A DNA stretch of 64,000 nt, taken from positions 54,364 through 118,363 of the forward strand of contig JAPDOI010001944.1 in NCBI GenBank assembly GCA_029168955.1, given 5' to 3'. Source of the stretch: Aplectana chamaeleonis (taxonomy: Eukaryota > Nematoda > Chromadorea > Rhabditida > Cosmocercidae). The translations under genes were made by a program, and so were the position numbers. The notes beneath the pieces are model-generated. The model worked only from the letters and a program-made list of their open reading frames with translations, ran no database searches and was not told the origin of the DNA. This document shows, in pieces, positions 33,398 to 42,190 of the stretch (positions are counted from its first letter, which is position 1; the number at the start of each line of letters is the position of its first letter).

Positions 33398-34313
33398 CTC
33401 TGCCAATTCGAGACTTGATGCTTCGGGGAAAGCGGCCTTTATCACGCTCTGTTATCATTAGGCCTCAAATTCACCTTTAGCGCCGTCATCAAAGCTTGTC
33501 CGCGCAAAGGGTGAATTTGCTGAGCGGTCGGATATCAGTCAGCGCAAAGAGTGAAAATACCGCCAGCGATAACATATCAGTTGCTGATATCAGTTGTGTA
33601 TCAGTTATCAGATATCAGTTGTTGTGATATCAGCTGCTGATATCAGTTGTTGATGCATATCAGTTGCTGAGCGGCTTGGTATCACTCAGCGCAAAGGGTG
33701 AAATTACCGCCGTTGCTGGCATGTCAGAAATTTTAAACAAGTGAAAACATCTAAGCGAAAACATGATAAAACGATTGATCACGCCTCAATGTGTTTACCA
33801 TGAGCACAGCCGGTATAAAAGCCGTCTCATCTCACTAGAGTCCTCATTCGGCATTCTGATGCCGGCCCTGAAAGGTGACTTCGAGTCACTCTCCGGAGGG
33901 CAGCATAATTTTGGCTGCTGCGAGGATACAGTGGGTATCCTCACGGCGGGGAAAGGAGGCGATTTACGCCGCGGTCCGCAGAGGGTGGCTCCTCACCGCA
34001 GACCTCAGTGAAGATTACGCCCATTTTGCGAACAAGGCGGGGCTTCTTGCGCTGTGGACCTTCAAATTCGTGAAATTTTCAAGGTTAACTCACCCAATTT
34101 TCGAGGTAATTTCACCTCATATTCGGGGTAAATTGGACCCTCTCTCGCTGCCAGTTCGCACCATTTTCACGGGATATTCACCTCATTCTCACCTATCCTA
34201 GTGGCAAATTCACCCATACAGTGAATTTATCGCGGCAAATTAAAACTTCATGCCTACTTGTACATGAGCATCAAGTTTCTTTCGCTGAGGCATCAAGTCT
34301 CGAATTGGCAGAG
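33398..34313. mobile_element. TA-target inverted-repeat element, 0.9 kb
   Basis: Inverted ends CTCTGCCAATTCGAGACTTG (24 bp perfect) are flanked by TA on both sides (33396-33397 and 34314-34315), as expected for Tc1/mariner-type integration. The interior has a cluster of GATATCAGTTG words (33575-33665). There is no transposase frame. A second copy at 39882-46226 is split by insertions. Confidence 0.85.
33575..33668 (+). repeat. GATATCAGTTG short repeats
   Basis: Words of the form TGATATCAGTTG and ATATCAGTTGCTGA recur about seven times at 10-14 bp spacing. They are absent from the second copy of the host element, so they expanded locally. Confidence 0.85.
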
Positions 34314-34435
34314 TATGTGGGGTGCAAGTAGCTGCAAAATGATCATTCCAGTGCAAAATCACAGATTCATCGATGAACGCTTCATTTCGGGTCTTTTCGA
34401 TTGAAGAAAAGGAAATCTTGTCTCACCTGAGCGTG

Positions 34436-34620
34436 AAACTGACAAAATGGATCATAAAGTGAGCTGAGCAGAGAGTGAAAGCTATTAACTGGTTCACCTG
34501 CAACCGCAAACTGCGAATAGCTAATTTCGCGTGGCACATAAAGATCGCAGACTTCGCAGTTACAGCCCTCATGAATTAGTTTTCCACCTTGCGCAATCAT
34601 CATGCGGCAGCGATGCTGAT
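34436..34620 (-). CDS. Candidate cysteine-containing host exon, unrecognised
   Basis: A minus-strand frame encodes HRCRMMIAQGGKLIHEGCNC and onward to SLYDPFCQFHAQ. It ends at the strong donor CAG|GTGAGA (exon base 34436). A second possible donor, GTTGCAG|GTGAAC, lies inside. CACATCAG before the frame is a weak acceptor. The cysteines and balanced composition look like a genuine protein segment, but the family was not recognised. Together with the frames at 35114-35422 and 32921-33217 it may form a minus-strand gene interrupted by elements. Confidence 0.3.
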
Positions 34621-34898
34621 GTGTACTACTTCCTCATAACATCATTGGATTTCGAAGTTCTCTCCATTTGAAAAAAAAACGGTTTGTTCATCCCAATGAA
34701 GGAACGGGAAGGTGTGCGAAACGGCTTACGATGGTATGCATATCATTAGGCTAGACGCATCACTTGTGTTCACATAATACTGGCATAGTCAGCTCTCTCA
34801 TTTCAATCTGGAAAATGCACTTTGCTGTAGAAGTATGCCTATAGATCCTTTCTCCTCGTTCAAGCCCCTGCAGACATAGAAATCCAAGCTTAAATCAG

Positions 34899-35066
34899 GG
34901 GTGCGTTCCAAAAACGTTCCCACGACGCTGCGGGAGGCAAAACAACCTCAGTATGGACAAATTTGCTTTCCATGGATGCGAGTTATAACTGAAAATTGCT
35001 CACACGTGGCCGTGGCTACGATTCCATGGACGCTATTTGCCATGGGAATGGTCTTGGAACGCACCC
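34899..35066. mobile_element. 168-bp MITE with GGGTGCGTTCC ends, copy 1
   Basis: The ends GGGTGCGTTCCAA are inverted and CAG is duplicated on both sides (34896-34898 and 35067-35069). A 167-bp copy lies at 47269-47435 with a CTT duplication. Three-bp duplications with GG-starting ends suggest a PIF/Harbinger-type transposase. Confidence 0.85.
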
Positions 35067-35113
35067 CAGGAGAAAACGGCTGATTTTTATTTAAAGGGAC
35101 TATTCTGTAAGTC

Positions 35114-35422
35114 TCAGTCTGGGACGGGGGGGGCACATATTGAGCACCATAATTCCGAGATGCAGCCTAGCATTGGCTTTTGTACTGTCCGCCCTATCGG
35201 AATAACATAAAATCGTGTCTGAGCTAAAATGCAACAGTAGACAATACATGAATATTTATTGCCAGAATGCATTTTTCCTTGAGAAAACAACACAGGTTCT
35301 GAGAGGTGTCCGTCATCTGTGTTTGAAAACAAGTTGACTTGATTTGAAGTTTTCAGCTTTGGAGCTAGACTGAGGTTGTCCAGTGACTGATCGAAAACAT
35401 CTCCGCAGCTCCCCACGAACAT
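35114..35422 (-). CDS. Candidate 102-codon host frame, unrecognised
   Basis: A minus-strand frame begins with ATG at 35422, preceded by TTGTTGCAG and two bases, so the start could follow a trans-splice or internal acceptor. It encodes a mixed-composition protein including SCGDVFDQSLDNLSL and KYSCIVYCCI. A TTTTAG acceptor-like site within suggests it may be two exons. No domain was recognised and the frame could be fortuitous. Confidence 0.22.
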   Translation of the reverse strand: MFVGSCGDVFDQSLDNLSLAPKLKTSNQVNLFSNTDDGHLSEPVLFSQGKMHSGNKYSCIVYCCILAQTRFYVIPIGRTVQKPMLGCISELWCSICAPPVPD

Positions 35423-35570
35423 TACTGCAACAACATCATTACATTTTCAAAACCTTCGATCATGAAATCTCTGACCGACTACAATGCGAGGCGATAGCGA
35501 AATTGATAACGAATTTTTCTAGACGAAGTGTGGTGAATAGAAAGAACACACCTCTGCAGTGTTGTATTGA

Positions 35571-35916
35571 AGGCAGTCGTCGCGATAAAACATGGTAGCC
35601 AACTTTTCTCCTCCAAAACCTCTGGATTTAGAGTGGTAGATCCTACATGGTAGACCACGGGAAAAGGGTGAAATTAACAGCTTCCATTTCGCAGACTTTG
35701 CGAATGTGGACGAGCTCACTCTACATGATAGACATCGATAATTTGCAGTGTCGTGGTCATCAGCTGGCTCGAATTCGGAGTTGCTCATGAACTGGGAGGG
35801 GGCTAGCGCAGCTCTACGGGAAAGCAACCCTACGGTCACCGACGCTTGCCTCCTCAAGCGGTGGACCGAGCGCCGAAGTGGTAATTTTTCTTCATCGGAG
35901 CCCTGCCGTCACTGCC
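35571..35916. mobile_element. TTAA element, AGGCAGTCGTCGCG group
   Basis: The left end AGGCAGTCGTCGCGATAAAA follows TTGA. The right end, CACTGCC, stops at the TTAA (35917-35920) that also opens the next element. Confidence 0.7.
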
Positions 35917-35920
35917 TTAA

Positions 35921-36397
35921 AGGCACAGTCCAACCACAGAATCGTTTTTCTGTGCTTATACCTATATTCAAAAGGCTCCCATGCTGATTTCAATTATGTT
36001 TCTGGAATCTCACAAAACGCCCTGGTAATGGAGCTATGACCCCTCAAAGATTGAGCTGGGGAAGCATGGTGAACGAGTTGTTCGAGGCTTGTAACTTCCC
36101 ACATTTGCAATTGATGTATGCGAGCTGACCTGAATAAAGAGAGAGGATGAGAATGAAGGGAAGAACTGGGCTATTCATCGGAAACCATCGCTCGTCTCGC
36201 CACTGTTGAGCTCTAAAGTTTGTAAAAGGAGCGTGCCAAAGTAGCTTCCACACGTGGATGCCCCAGGGTGGCTTCCTCCTATATCTCGCTTATTCGGAGG
36301 AATCGAGGGCTAGCACTTGGCAGGTGTTAAATGGGGCGAGTCTACTTCACAACTATGTGGGAATCTCAGATTTCGTCCCTGAGCTTGGGCTGTGCCT
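35921..36397. mobile_element. TTAA element of the AGGCACAGTCC group, copy C
   Basis: TTAA at 35917-35920 and 36398-36401. Ends AGGCACAGTCCAACC and the complement of AGGCACAGCCCAAGC. It is the closest relative of 12760-13240. Confidence 0.9.
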
Positions 36398-36401
36398 TTA
36401 A

Positions 36402-36979
36402 AGACCTGACATCACTGCCTTGAAGCTCTGGCAACACTGCCCTAAAGCACTGCTGTCACGGTCCCGGAGCAATGACGCCTCGGCTCCGGGTCACTGATGT
36501 CACCCTCTCTCCCCCCCCCCCGGACAGTGCCATCCGCTCTTCTCAAAAATATCCCTTCTTGATAGGAACTCAAAAGTCCCAGTTCGGGGCCGGCCCTGTT
36601 GAGTCGAATGCTGCACTCTATGAGGTGAGGCGCCTTTTATACCGGTTGAAGAAGTGATTGAGAGATCACAGGAGAAATAGCTTCAAATCGGGTCAAAACA
36701 TGACGAGCACGTTGGTACGTGCGTATGGCCTACTATGGTTGCTCTCATCTCTAATAATGTCGTAAACTGCCCTCTCCGACTTCCTCGCATCTCTTCCGTC
36801 TCCTTATATTGGGAGAGCGAGCGACAGCAGAGGCCTTCGTCGGGGGAGGCCTCTGCTGTTTCTCCTCCGAGTCGAAAACGGGCTCTATCGTCCGGCGCAT
36901 GCCCTCCTCGCAGTGTCTGAATGCATCAATGACTAAAGGTCATCGGCCTGACATGTTGGAATATTTTCGTTCCCGCGAG
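36402..36979. other. Spacer with a poly-C run
   Basis: Several CACTGCC-like fragments at 36410-36455 look like decayed TTAA-element ends. A run of C lies at 36510-36521. No supported exon. Confidence 0.4.
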
Positions 36980-36983
36980 TTGA

Positions 36984-37468
36984 AGGCACTGTTCGCGATA
37001 AACTTCATCCTCGAAATTTCCACGACAAATGCTTCTCGTGGTTCTCAGAAGCAGAACAGCATCGAAAAAATGGGACGAAAAGCTACCCAGGAGCCGCAAA
37101 ATGGCTTCGAAAAGTGGGCTAACCCCGCCGCTGTGGGCAAGTTCCGCCCGTTTCCGCCCCTCGACGTGAACAAAGGAGCACTCGAAATCGTGAGTTGAGC
37201 GATGGTTTCCGATCAAAAGCCCCGTTCTTCCCTCCATTCTCAACTTCTCTCTTTACTCAGGTCAGCTCGCACACATTGGCTGCAAAAGACGGAAGTTACA
37301 AGCCTCGGACAACTCGTCCACCATTTTCCCTAGCTCAATTTTTGAGGGACCATAACTCCATTCCCAGAAGGTCTTGTACGATTCCAGAAGCATCATAGGA
37401 ATCAGAATGGGACCGGTTTCGAAATAGGCAAAAAAACAGAAAAGCGATTTCTATAGCGAACAATGCCT
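36984..37468. mobile_element. TTAA element with AGGCACTGTTCGCG ends
   Basis: The left end AGGCACTGTTCGCGATAAA follows TTGA. The right end, complement of AGGCATTGTTCGCTATAGAA, precedes TTAA (37469-37472). No coding frame. Confidence 0.85.
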
Positions 37469-37705
37469 TTAAGCAATATGTTTTTGTGCTTGTTTTCTCC
37501 TGAACTGCTTCACTATTTAATTTCAGCTTCATTTCTGGCATTGCACGTCGATGAACTTGGATCGTTCACAACATGGGACTAAGATTTTTCGGGCGGATAT
37601 GTGTGCCTCTGCACAGTAAAGGTTCCTAATAACTCTAAATTTCGTCCCGCAATCTTCACAGGTTTCAGCTTTTTTTAAACTGCTTTTTATGGTTTTCCCT
37701 GCAAC

Positions 37706-37765
37706 TTCTTTCATCTCGGCCACTGCCTTTGAAGGTAGTGCCCACGATAAATACAGTAGCCGAGT
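37706..37765. mobile_element. Two TTAA-element ends meeting at one target
   Basis: A right end (CGGCCACTGCC) and a left end (AGGTAGTGCCCACGATAAA) abut with TTTGA between them near 37722-37727. Their partner ends are eroded or lost. Confidence 0.6.
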
Positions 37766-37951
37766 TCTCAACGGAAAATCGAAGGTATATTGCAACAATA
37801 ATTTTAAAAGAAAAACAACTTAGAAAGCTCCGGAAATAGCCCTTTCCCTATATGGTCCTAAGCCGACGTTGCGGCAGGCACCGCCTACTCAGACAGTAGG
37901 TGTTGGCGGATCGCTGGCTTTTGGCGGACGGATCGACGTTCCCCCGCCATC

Positions 37952-38039
37952 GGCCCGCCAGTAGCCAGCTATCCGCCCGCCAGTGGCCAGCGATCCACCC
38001 GCCACAAGCCAGCGATCCACCCGCCATTAGCCACCGATC
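37952..38039 (+). repeat. 22-bp minisatellite, four units
   Basis: Units of exactly 22 bp start at 37952, 37974, 37996 and 38018, on the pattern CGCCCGCCAGTGGCCAGCG plus ATC. Less regular relatives extend to 37905. The inverted complement, GGCGGGCGGATCGCTGGC, reappears at 38305-38355. Confidence 0.9.
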
Positions 38040-38299
38040 CTCGATGCCACACAAGGGTTATTTCGATGGTTCCCAACACGGTCTCCGTGTGCGGGACAAC
38101 CCCCCCTTTAGCCGTGGGGACCATCCCCTCAGCTGCCAAAATCTATTCTCCGGCTTCTGAGTGGTCCTTTAGAGGTGACTTGAAGTCATCTTCCAGGACC
38201 ACCCTCGGAATGCCGAGTGAGCATTCAGTGCAATACAGCGCCTTTTGTACCCTTCAATTTGTTTACTTTGCGCATGATACTGATACCAGAAAACTATCA

Positions 38300-38380
38300 A
38301 AGCAGTGGCGGGCGGATCGCTGGCTATCAAAGCCCTTGCGGGCGGATCGCCGACAGGTTGGGGAAGGACAGCCGCTTTAG
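38300..38380 (-). repeat. Inverted partner of the 22-bp minisatellite
   Basis: GGCGGGCGGATCGCTGGCTA and, about 27 bp later, GCGGGCGGATCGCCG are reverse complements of the units at 37952-38039. The two blocks therefore form a wide inverted repeat around 38040-38300. Confidence 0.75.
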
Positions 38381-39150
38381 AGCTTGCCGGCGATCAGCTC
38401 GCTAGCTTGATCAACTTCGCCAGGTGCCGCTATCCACCCTACAAAACGCAGCGATCTGCCCGCAGAGACAACGAGAGGCAGCGATTGGCAGCGATCCTCC
38501 CGCAGCTTGCTGGCGTACAGCACGCAGAGGCCTTGATCGGCAGCTGTAGGTCCGCACCTATTGTCTGAGTACTCTAGGGTCCACTTAGTTGATCAACAAA
38601 AACCAACTGCACTGCTGGTGAGAGGTCATTGTTGCGTAAATTTGGTCTCTTGCACTTTCGCATTGAGCATTAGGGTCGCATAGGACTATTTCGAGCACAT
38701 TCTGAAACCGTTTTCCGTCAATATTGCTGCAATATGCCGCAAACCTTAGAATTTTCGGTAAAATCTGGACGACGTTATTTATCGTGGGCAATGCTTTCCA
38801 CAAATTCAAGGCGTGTCGTTTTCTTGCACGTCTGCAGTACAGCTACAGTATGCTGGCATGCATCAAAGCGTAGTTTCAGGATAAAGTCAGGGCCTATTTT
38901 TCGCACCTGTTCAGAATCAAGTAGGGCATAATAATAACATCCATGTATAACAAATTCGTCGTTTGAGCAATGATCACGCTGGCTGGGGTTATAGAGCTAG
39001 AACCGAAAAACTGCCAGTATACAAAAAACATGAGTTCGCACAATCCCATCGAGAATATCTAAATTTTCAATGCAGTAATTTAGTCGCAGTGATATGCTTC
39101 AATTATGACCGAAATCTCCAATTTCGGGAGTTTTCCGATTGAAAGTGGCT
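38381..39150. other. Spacer, nothing recognised
   Basis: Scattered GCGATC and CGCAGCTTGCTGGCG words at 38440-38520 may be outlying satellite remnants. The rest is unassigned. Confidence 0.4.
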
Positions 39151-39154
39151 TTAA

Positions 39155-39639
39155 AGGCACAGGACACCCAAAAAAAATAATTCCCAGAATTCATGCTTAT
39201 CTTGGAGAAAGTCACACGCTGATCACAGCGGTATCTCTGAAATCGTCCATGACCCCCTTTGAGCAGAGTTATGGCTCTTCAAAGATGCCTGTATTTTGAG
39301 GGTGAAAAATTGGTGGACGAGTTGTCTCAGGCCTGTATTTCTCTTCATTCGAAATCGTTGCGTGAGAGAAAGCTAGGATAAGGAAACAGTCCAGTGATGG
39401 ACTCAAGAACGACGACTTGTTGGGATTCATCCACCCATCGAGCCGCTATCGAGTTCGAAAATCTGTTTGGGGGTCGGGCCTGTGGTGGTGAGCGAAGGGG
39501 GTCGGGCCTGTGGTGGTCGCTTATATATCGCTTATTTGGAGGAAATGAGATCTGGCCTTTGGCACGTGTTATACAGGAGGGGTCTTCTACACAATTAAAT
39601 GAAAATCTCAAAATTCATATCTGAGGGTGTACTGTGCCT
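39155..39639. mobile_element. TTAA element of the AGGCACAGGACACC group, copy D
   Basis: TTAA at 39151-39154 and 39640-39643. Ends AGGCACAGGACACCC and the complement of AGGCACAGTACACCC. The interior matches 30577-31061. Confidence 0.9.
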
Positions 39640-39653
39640 TTAAGACCTAACAG

Positions 39654-39791
39654 TCGGCACAGATCGCCTTGATACTTTGCGTTCCTTATTGTGCATTGGC
39701 GCAAACTGGGTGCACGTATGCTATAACTTACGTGCATCCAGTTTGCAGCAAAGCACAATAAGGAACGCAAGTATCAGAACGACCCGTGCCG
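39654..39791. mobile_element. Palindromic 138-bp element
   Basis: Arms GTCGGCACAGATCGCC and the complement of GTCGGCACGGGTCG continue as inverted repeats through CTTTGCGTTCCTTATTGTGC to a core around GTGCACGTATGC. It is built like 30193-30330. Confidence 0.75.
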
Positions 39792-39962
39792 ACTTTACCT
39801 AGTTGAGTAATGTTCTCTCTTAGATACTGAACGCAGCTTGAAATAGATCAAAATGAAAATGAAAACTCGACGTCATACGTTCTCTGCCAATTCAAGACTT
39901 GATGCTTCGGGGAAGCGGCCTTTATTACCCTCTATTATCATTAGGCGTGAAATTCACCTTTA

Positions 39963-40540
39963 GGCCCCTGTCATAGTCGGTGGATCTACTGAGTCCCACC
40001 CGGTCGATACGCATCAAATTCGTGGAGAACGGGTGGAAAAAATCAACCCACTGAGTCCGACTGCGACCGTCTGATGCCCACCGCAATCCCCCTGGTCGAT
40101 ACTGATATTTCTCATGCGTACAAGGGCGGGGCCAATGCACCGACTGAGTCCGACTGAGTCCCACTGAGTCCCGCTGAGTCCCACCCGGTCGATATAGGTA
40201 TTTTTCACGTGATTTGCGTGCATTTTTTTCGGCCGATTGCGACCTGCCGAGTCCCGCCGCATCTCGACTCTCATCGTCTGCGCTCTGCCCAACGTGCTGC
40301 TGATACGGAAATCAGATTCATACATGTTGAAAACAAGAAAAATCAGCCACCAAACACGTTCCGATTCACAGCTGAGGTGATAATCGTCACTATCAATTGC
40401 GTGTTTCGCAGAGGAGCTTGTTGGTGCTGGGGGCAACCGGACTCAGTGGGACTCAGCAGGTTTTTCCACCCCGGACCCATCCGGACTCAGTAGGACTCAG
40501 TCGGACTCAGCAGGTTTTTCGACCGAGTCTGACCGGGGCC
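39963..40540. mobile_element. Harbinger-like nonautonomous element, 578 bp
   Basis: TTA lies on both sides (39960-39962 and 40541-40543). The ends read GGCCCCTGTCATAGTCGGT and the complement of GGCCCCGGTCAGACTCGGT. The copy at 33398 has the uninterrupted site CACCTTTAGCGCCGTC, which confirms the TTA duplication. TTA targets with GG-starting ends are typical of PIF/Harbinger. ACTGAGTCC words recur near both ends, possibly transposase sites. Confidence 0.9.
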
Positions 40541-40917
40541 TTAGCGCCGTCTTCAAAGCTTATTCGCGCAAAGAGTGAATTTGCTGAGCGGCTGGATATC
40601 AATCAGCGCAAAGAGTGAATTTGCCGCGAGTGATAATGAACTATCATCATCAATTTTGACCGAGGAGTGCAGTCTGTTTTGCATGTGATAAACGATTTCA
40701 GCGAACCCGCGCTGGATACGCTGCAGGCAGAAATGAAGTTGGCTGCTTGCTATCGCGTTCAAGAGCTCACAGAAAGGGCTCCTGAAATATCTACCCCGTG
40801 ATGGGGTTAAGTTTGCTGCCACTTCGAGGCTGGCCACTATACATTGGATCCGATTCGGATAATTTCGGATATCCGTCCAAATGATTCGAAATTTTGACGA
40901 TTCGGTATCCGAATCAC

Positions 40918-41170
40918 CGAAAAAACGCCAAATCCGAACCGAGCCGAAATCCGAATCACCGAAAAAACCCCAAAACCGAACCAAACCGAAATCCGAATAA
41001 CCGAAAAAAAGGCCAAATCCGAACCGAACCGAAATCCGATTCACCGAAAAACGCCGAATCCGAATCGAACCGAAATCCGATTCACCGAAAAAACGCCAAA
41101 TCCGAACCGAACCGAAATCCGATTCATCGAAAAACCGCCAAATCCGAATCGAACCGAAATCCGATTCACC
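40918..41170 (+). repeat. 42-bp CCGAA-type minisatellite, six units
   Basis: Units of 41 to 43 bp built from CGAAAAAACGCCAAATCCGA plus ACCGAACCGAAATCCGATTC repeat six times. The sequence is unrelated to the GTGCGGGACCC satellite but has the same period. Confidence 0.92.
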
Positions 41171-41252
41171 GAATTACACAGGATTCGATTCATGAATCGA
41201 GTTTTCGATTATCCTAAATGCGTCACGATTCGATTCAATCGTGCTACTTTAA

Positions 41253-41513
41253 AGGCACAGGACACCCAGCGAATTGTTTTTTTAGATTTCATCCTCATCT
41301 TGGAGACGGTCACACTCTGAACACAATGGCATTTCTGAAATCGTCCAAGACCTCCTACGAACGGAGATATGGCTCCTTGAAAATGCCTGTTTTTTTCAGG
41401 GCAAAAATTTGGTGGACGAGTTGTCTCAGGCCTGTATTTCTCTTAATTCGCAGTTGCTGCACGAGAGCAAAACAGGATGAGGAGATAAATCGGAAAGAGG
41501 GTGTACGGTGCTT
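41253..41513. mobile_element. Internally deleted TTAA element, copy E
   Basis: TTAA at 41249-41252, TTGA at 41514-41517. The ends are those of copies B and D, but the length is only 261 bp. Sequence after the CGAGAGCAAAACAGGATG word jumps directly to the right end, indicating an internal deletion. Confidence 0.85.
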
Positions 41514-41517
41514 TTGA

Positions 41518-42190
41518 AGGATTCAATAGTGATCCATATACGCGCTCCAGTAGCGACGCGAGCGCGGGCTACATTTCGAATTTTATTCCAGAATTTTCTG
41601 GTTGTGTCTTTGCTTCTCCTTCGCTGTCAGTCTACGGTACTTTTCCTGACTGTGATTGTTTCTCATATTGAAAGTCTGTCTTTGCGCTTGCCAGTGGCCG
41701 TTTCAATGTTTCAAAATTGTGTCATATACATTTTCAGATACTTGTGGCTATATTCTTCTTCCTTAAAGCAATCCCAATAATCCGCATCTATCCCTTCGGT
41801 ACGTTTTCTTTTTAGTCTCCTTGAATAACCGCCGTAGAATCAGAAGCTTCGTCGCTGCTGGTTGCGGACAGAGAAATTGATTTGGCGGCAACTCATGTTT
41901 AGGTTTTTTCATCATTTCATTGCTTCGATAGCGGAACGGGCCGTTTTTTCAACGAGTTTAGTGCTAAAACTGAAGTACTGATTATTCCATTATTGTCTCA
42001 AAGATGATTGCAAGTGTTTTGAACTTTTTCTCTCGCAATTCAGAGCACACATATCTGAAGCGATTTCTTCTGTATCTCCGAGAAATTACAGCGAGTCACA
42101 CACGATGTCTCATTCCTGACGGCCTTCGTATCGCTTCAAATAAGGTGAAGAACTGAATGCCTAGAAGGATTGACGAATCAGATGTGGAAG
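41518..42190. other. Interior of the 5.1-kb element, nothing recognised
   Basis: AT-rich DNA with short frames and no splice-supported exon. On the minus strand it lies downstream of the LINE ORF1, where a LINE second ORF would be expected, but no polymerase motif was seen. Confidence 0.4.
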
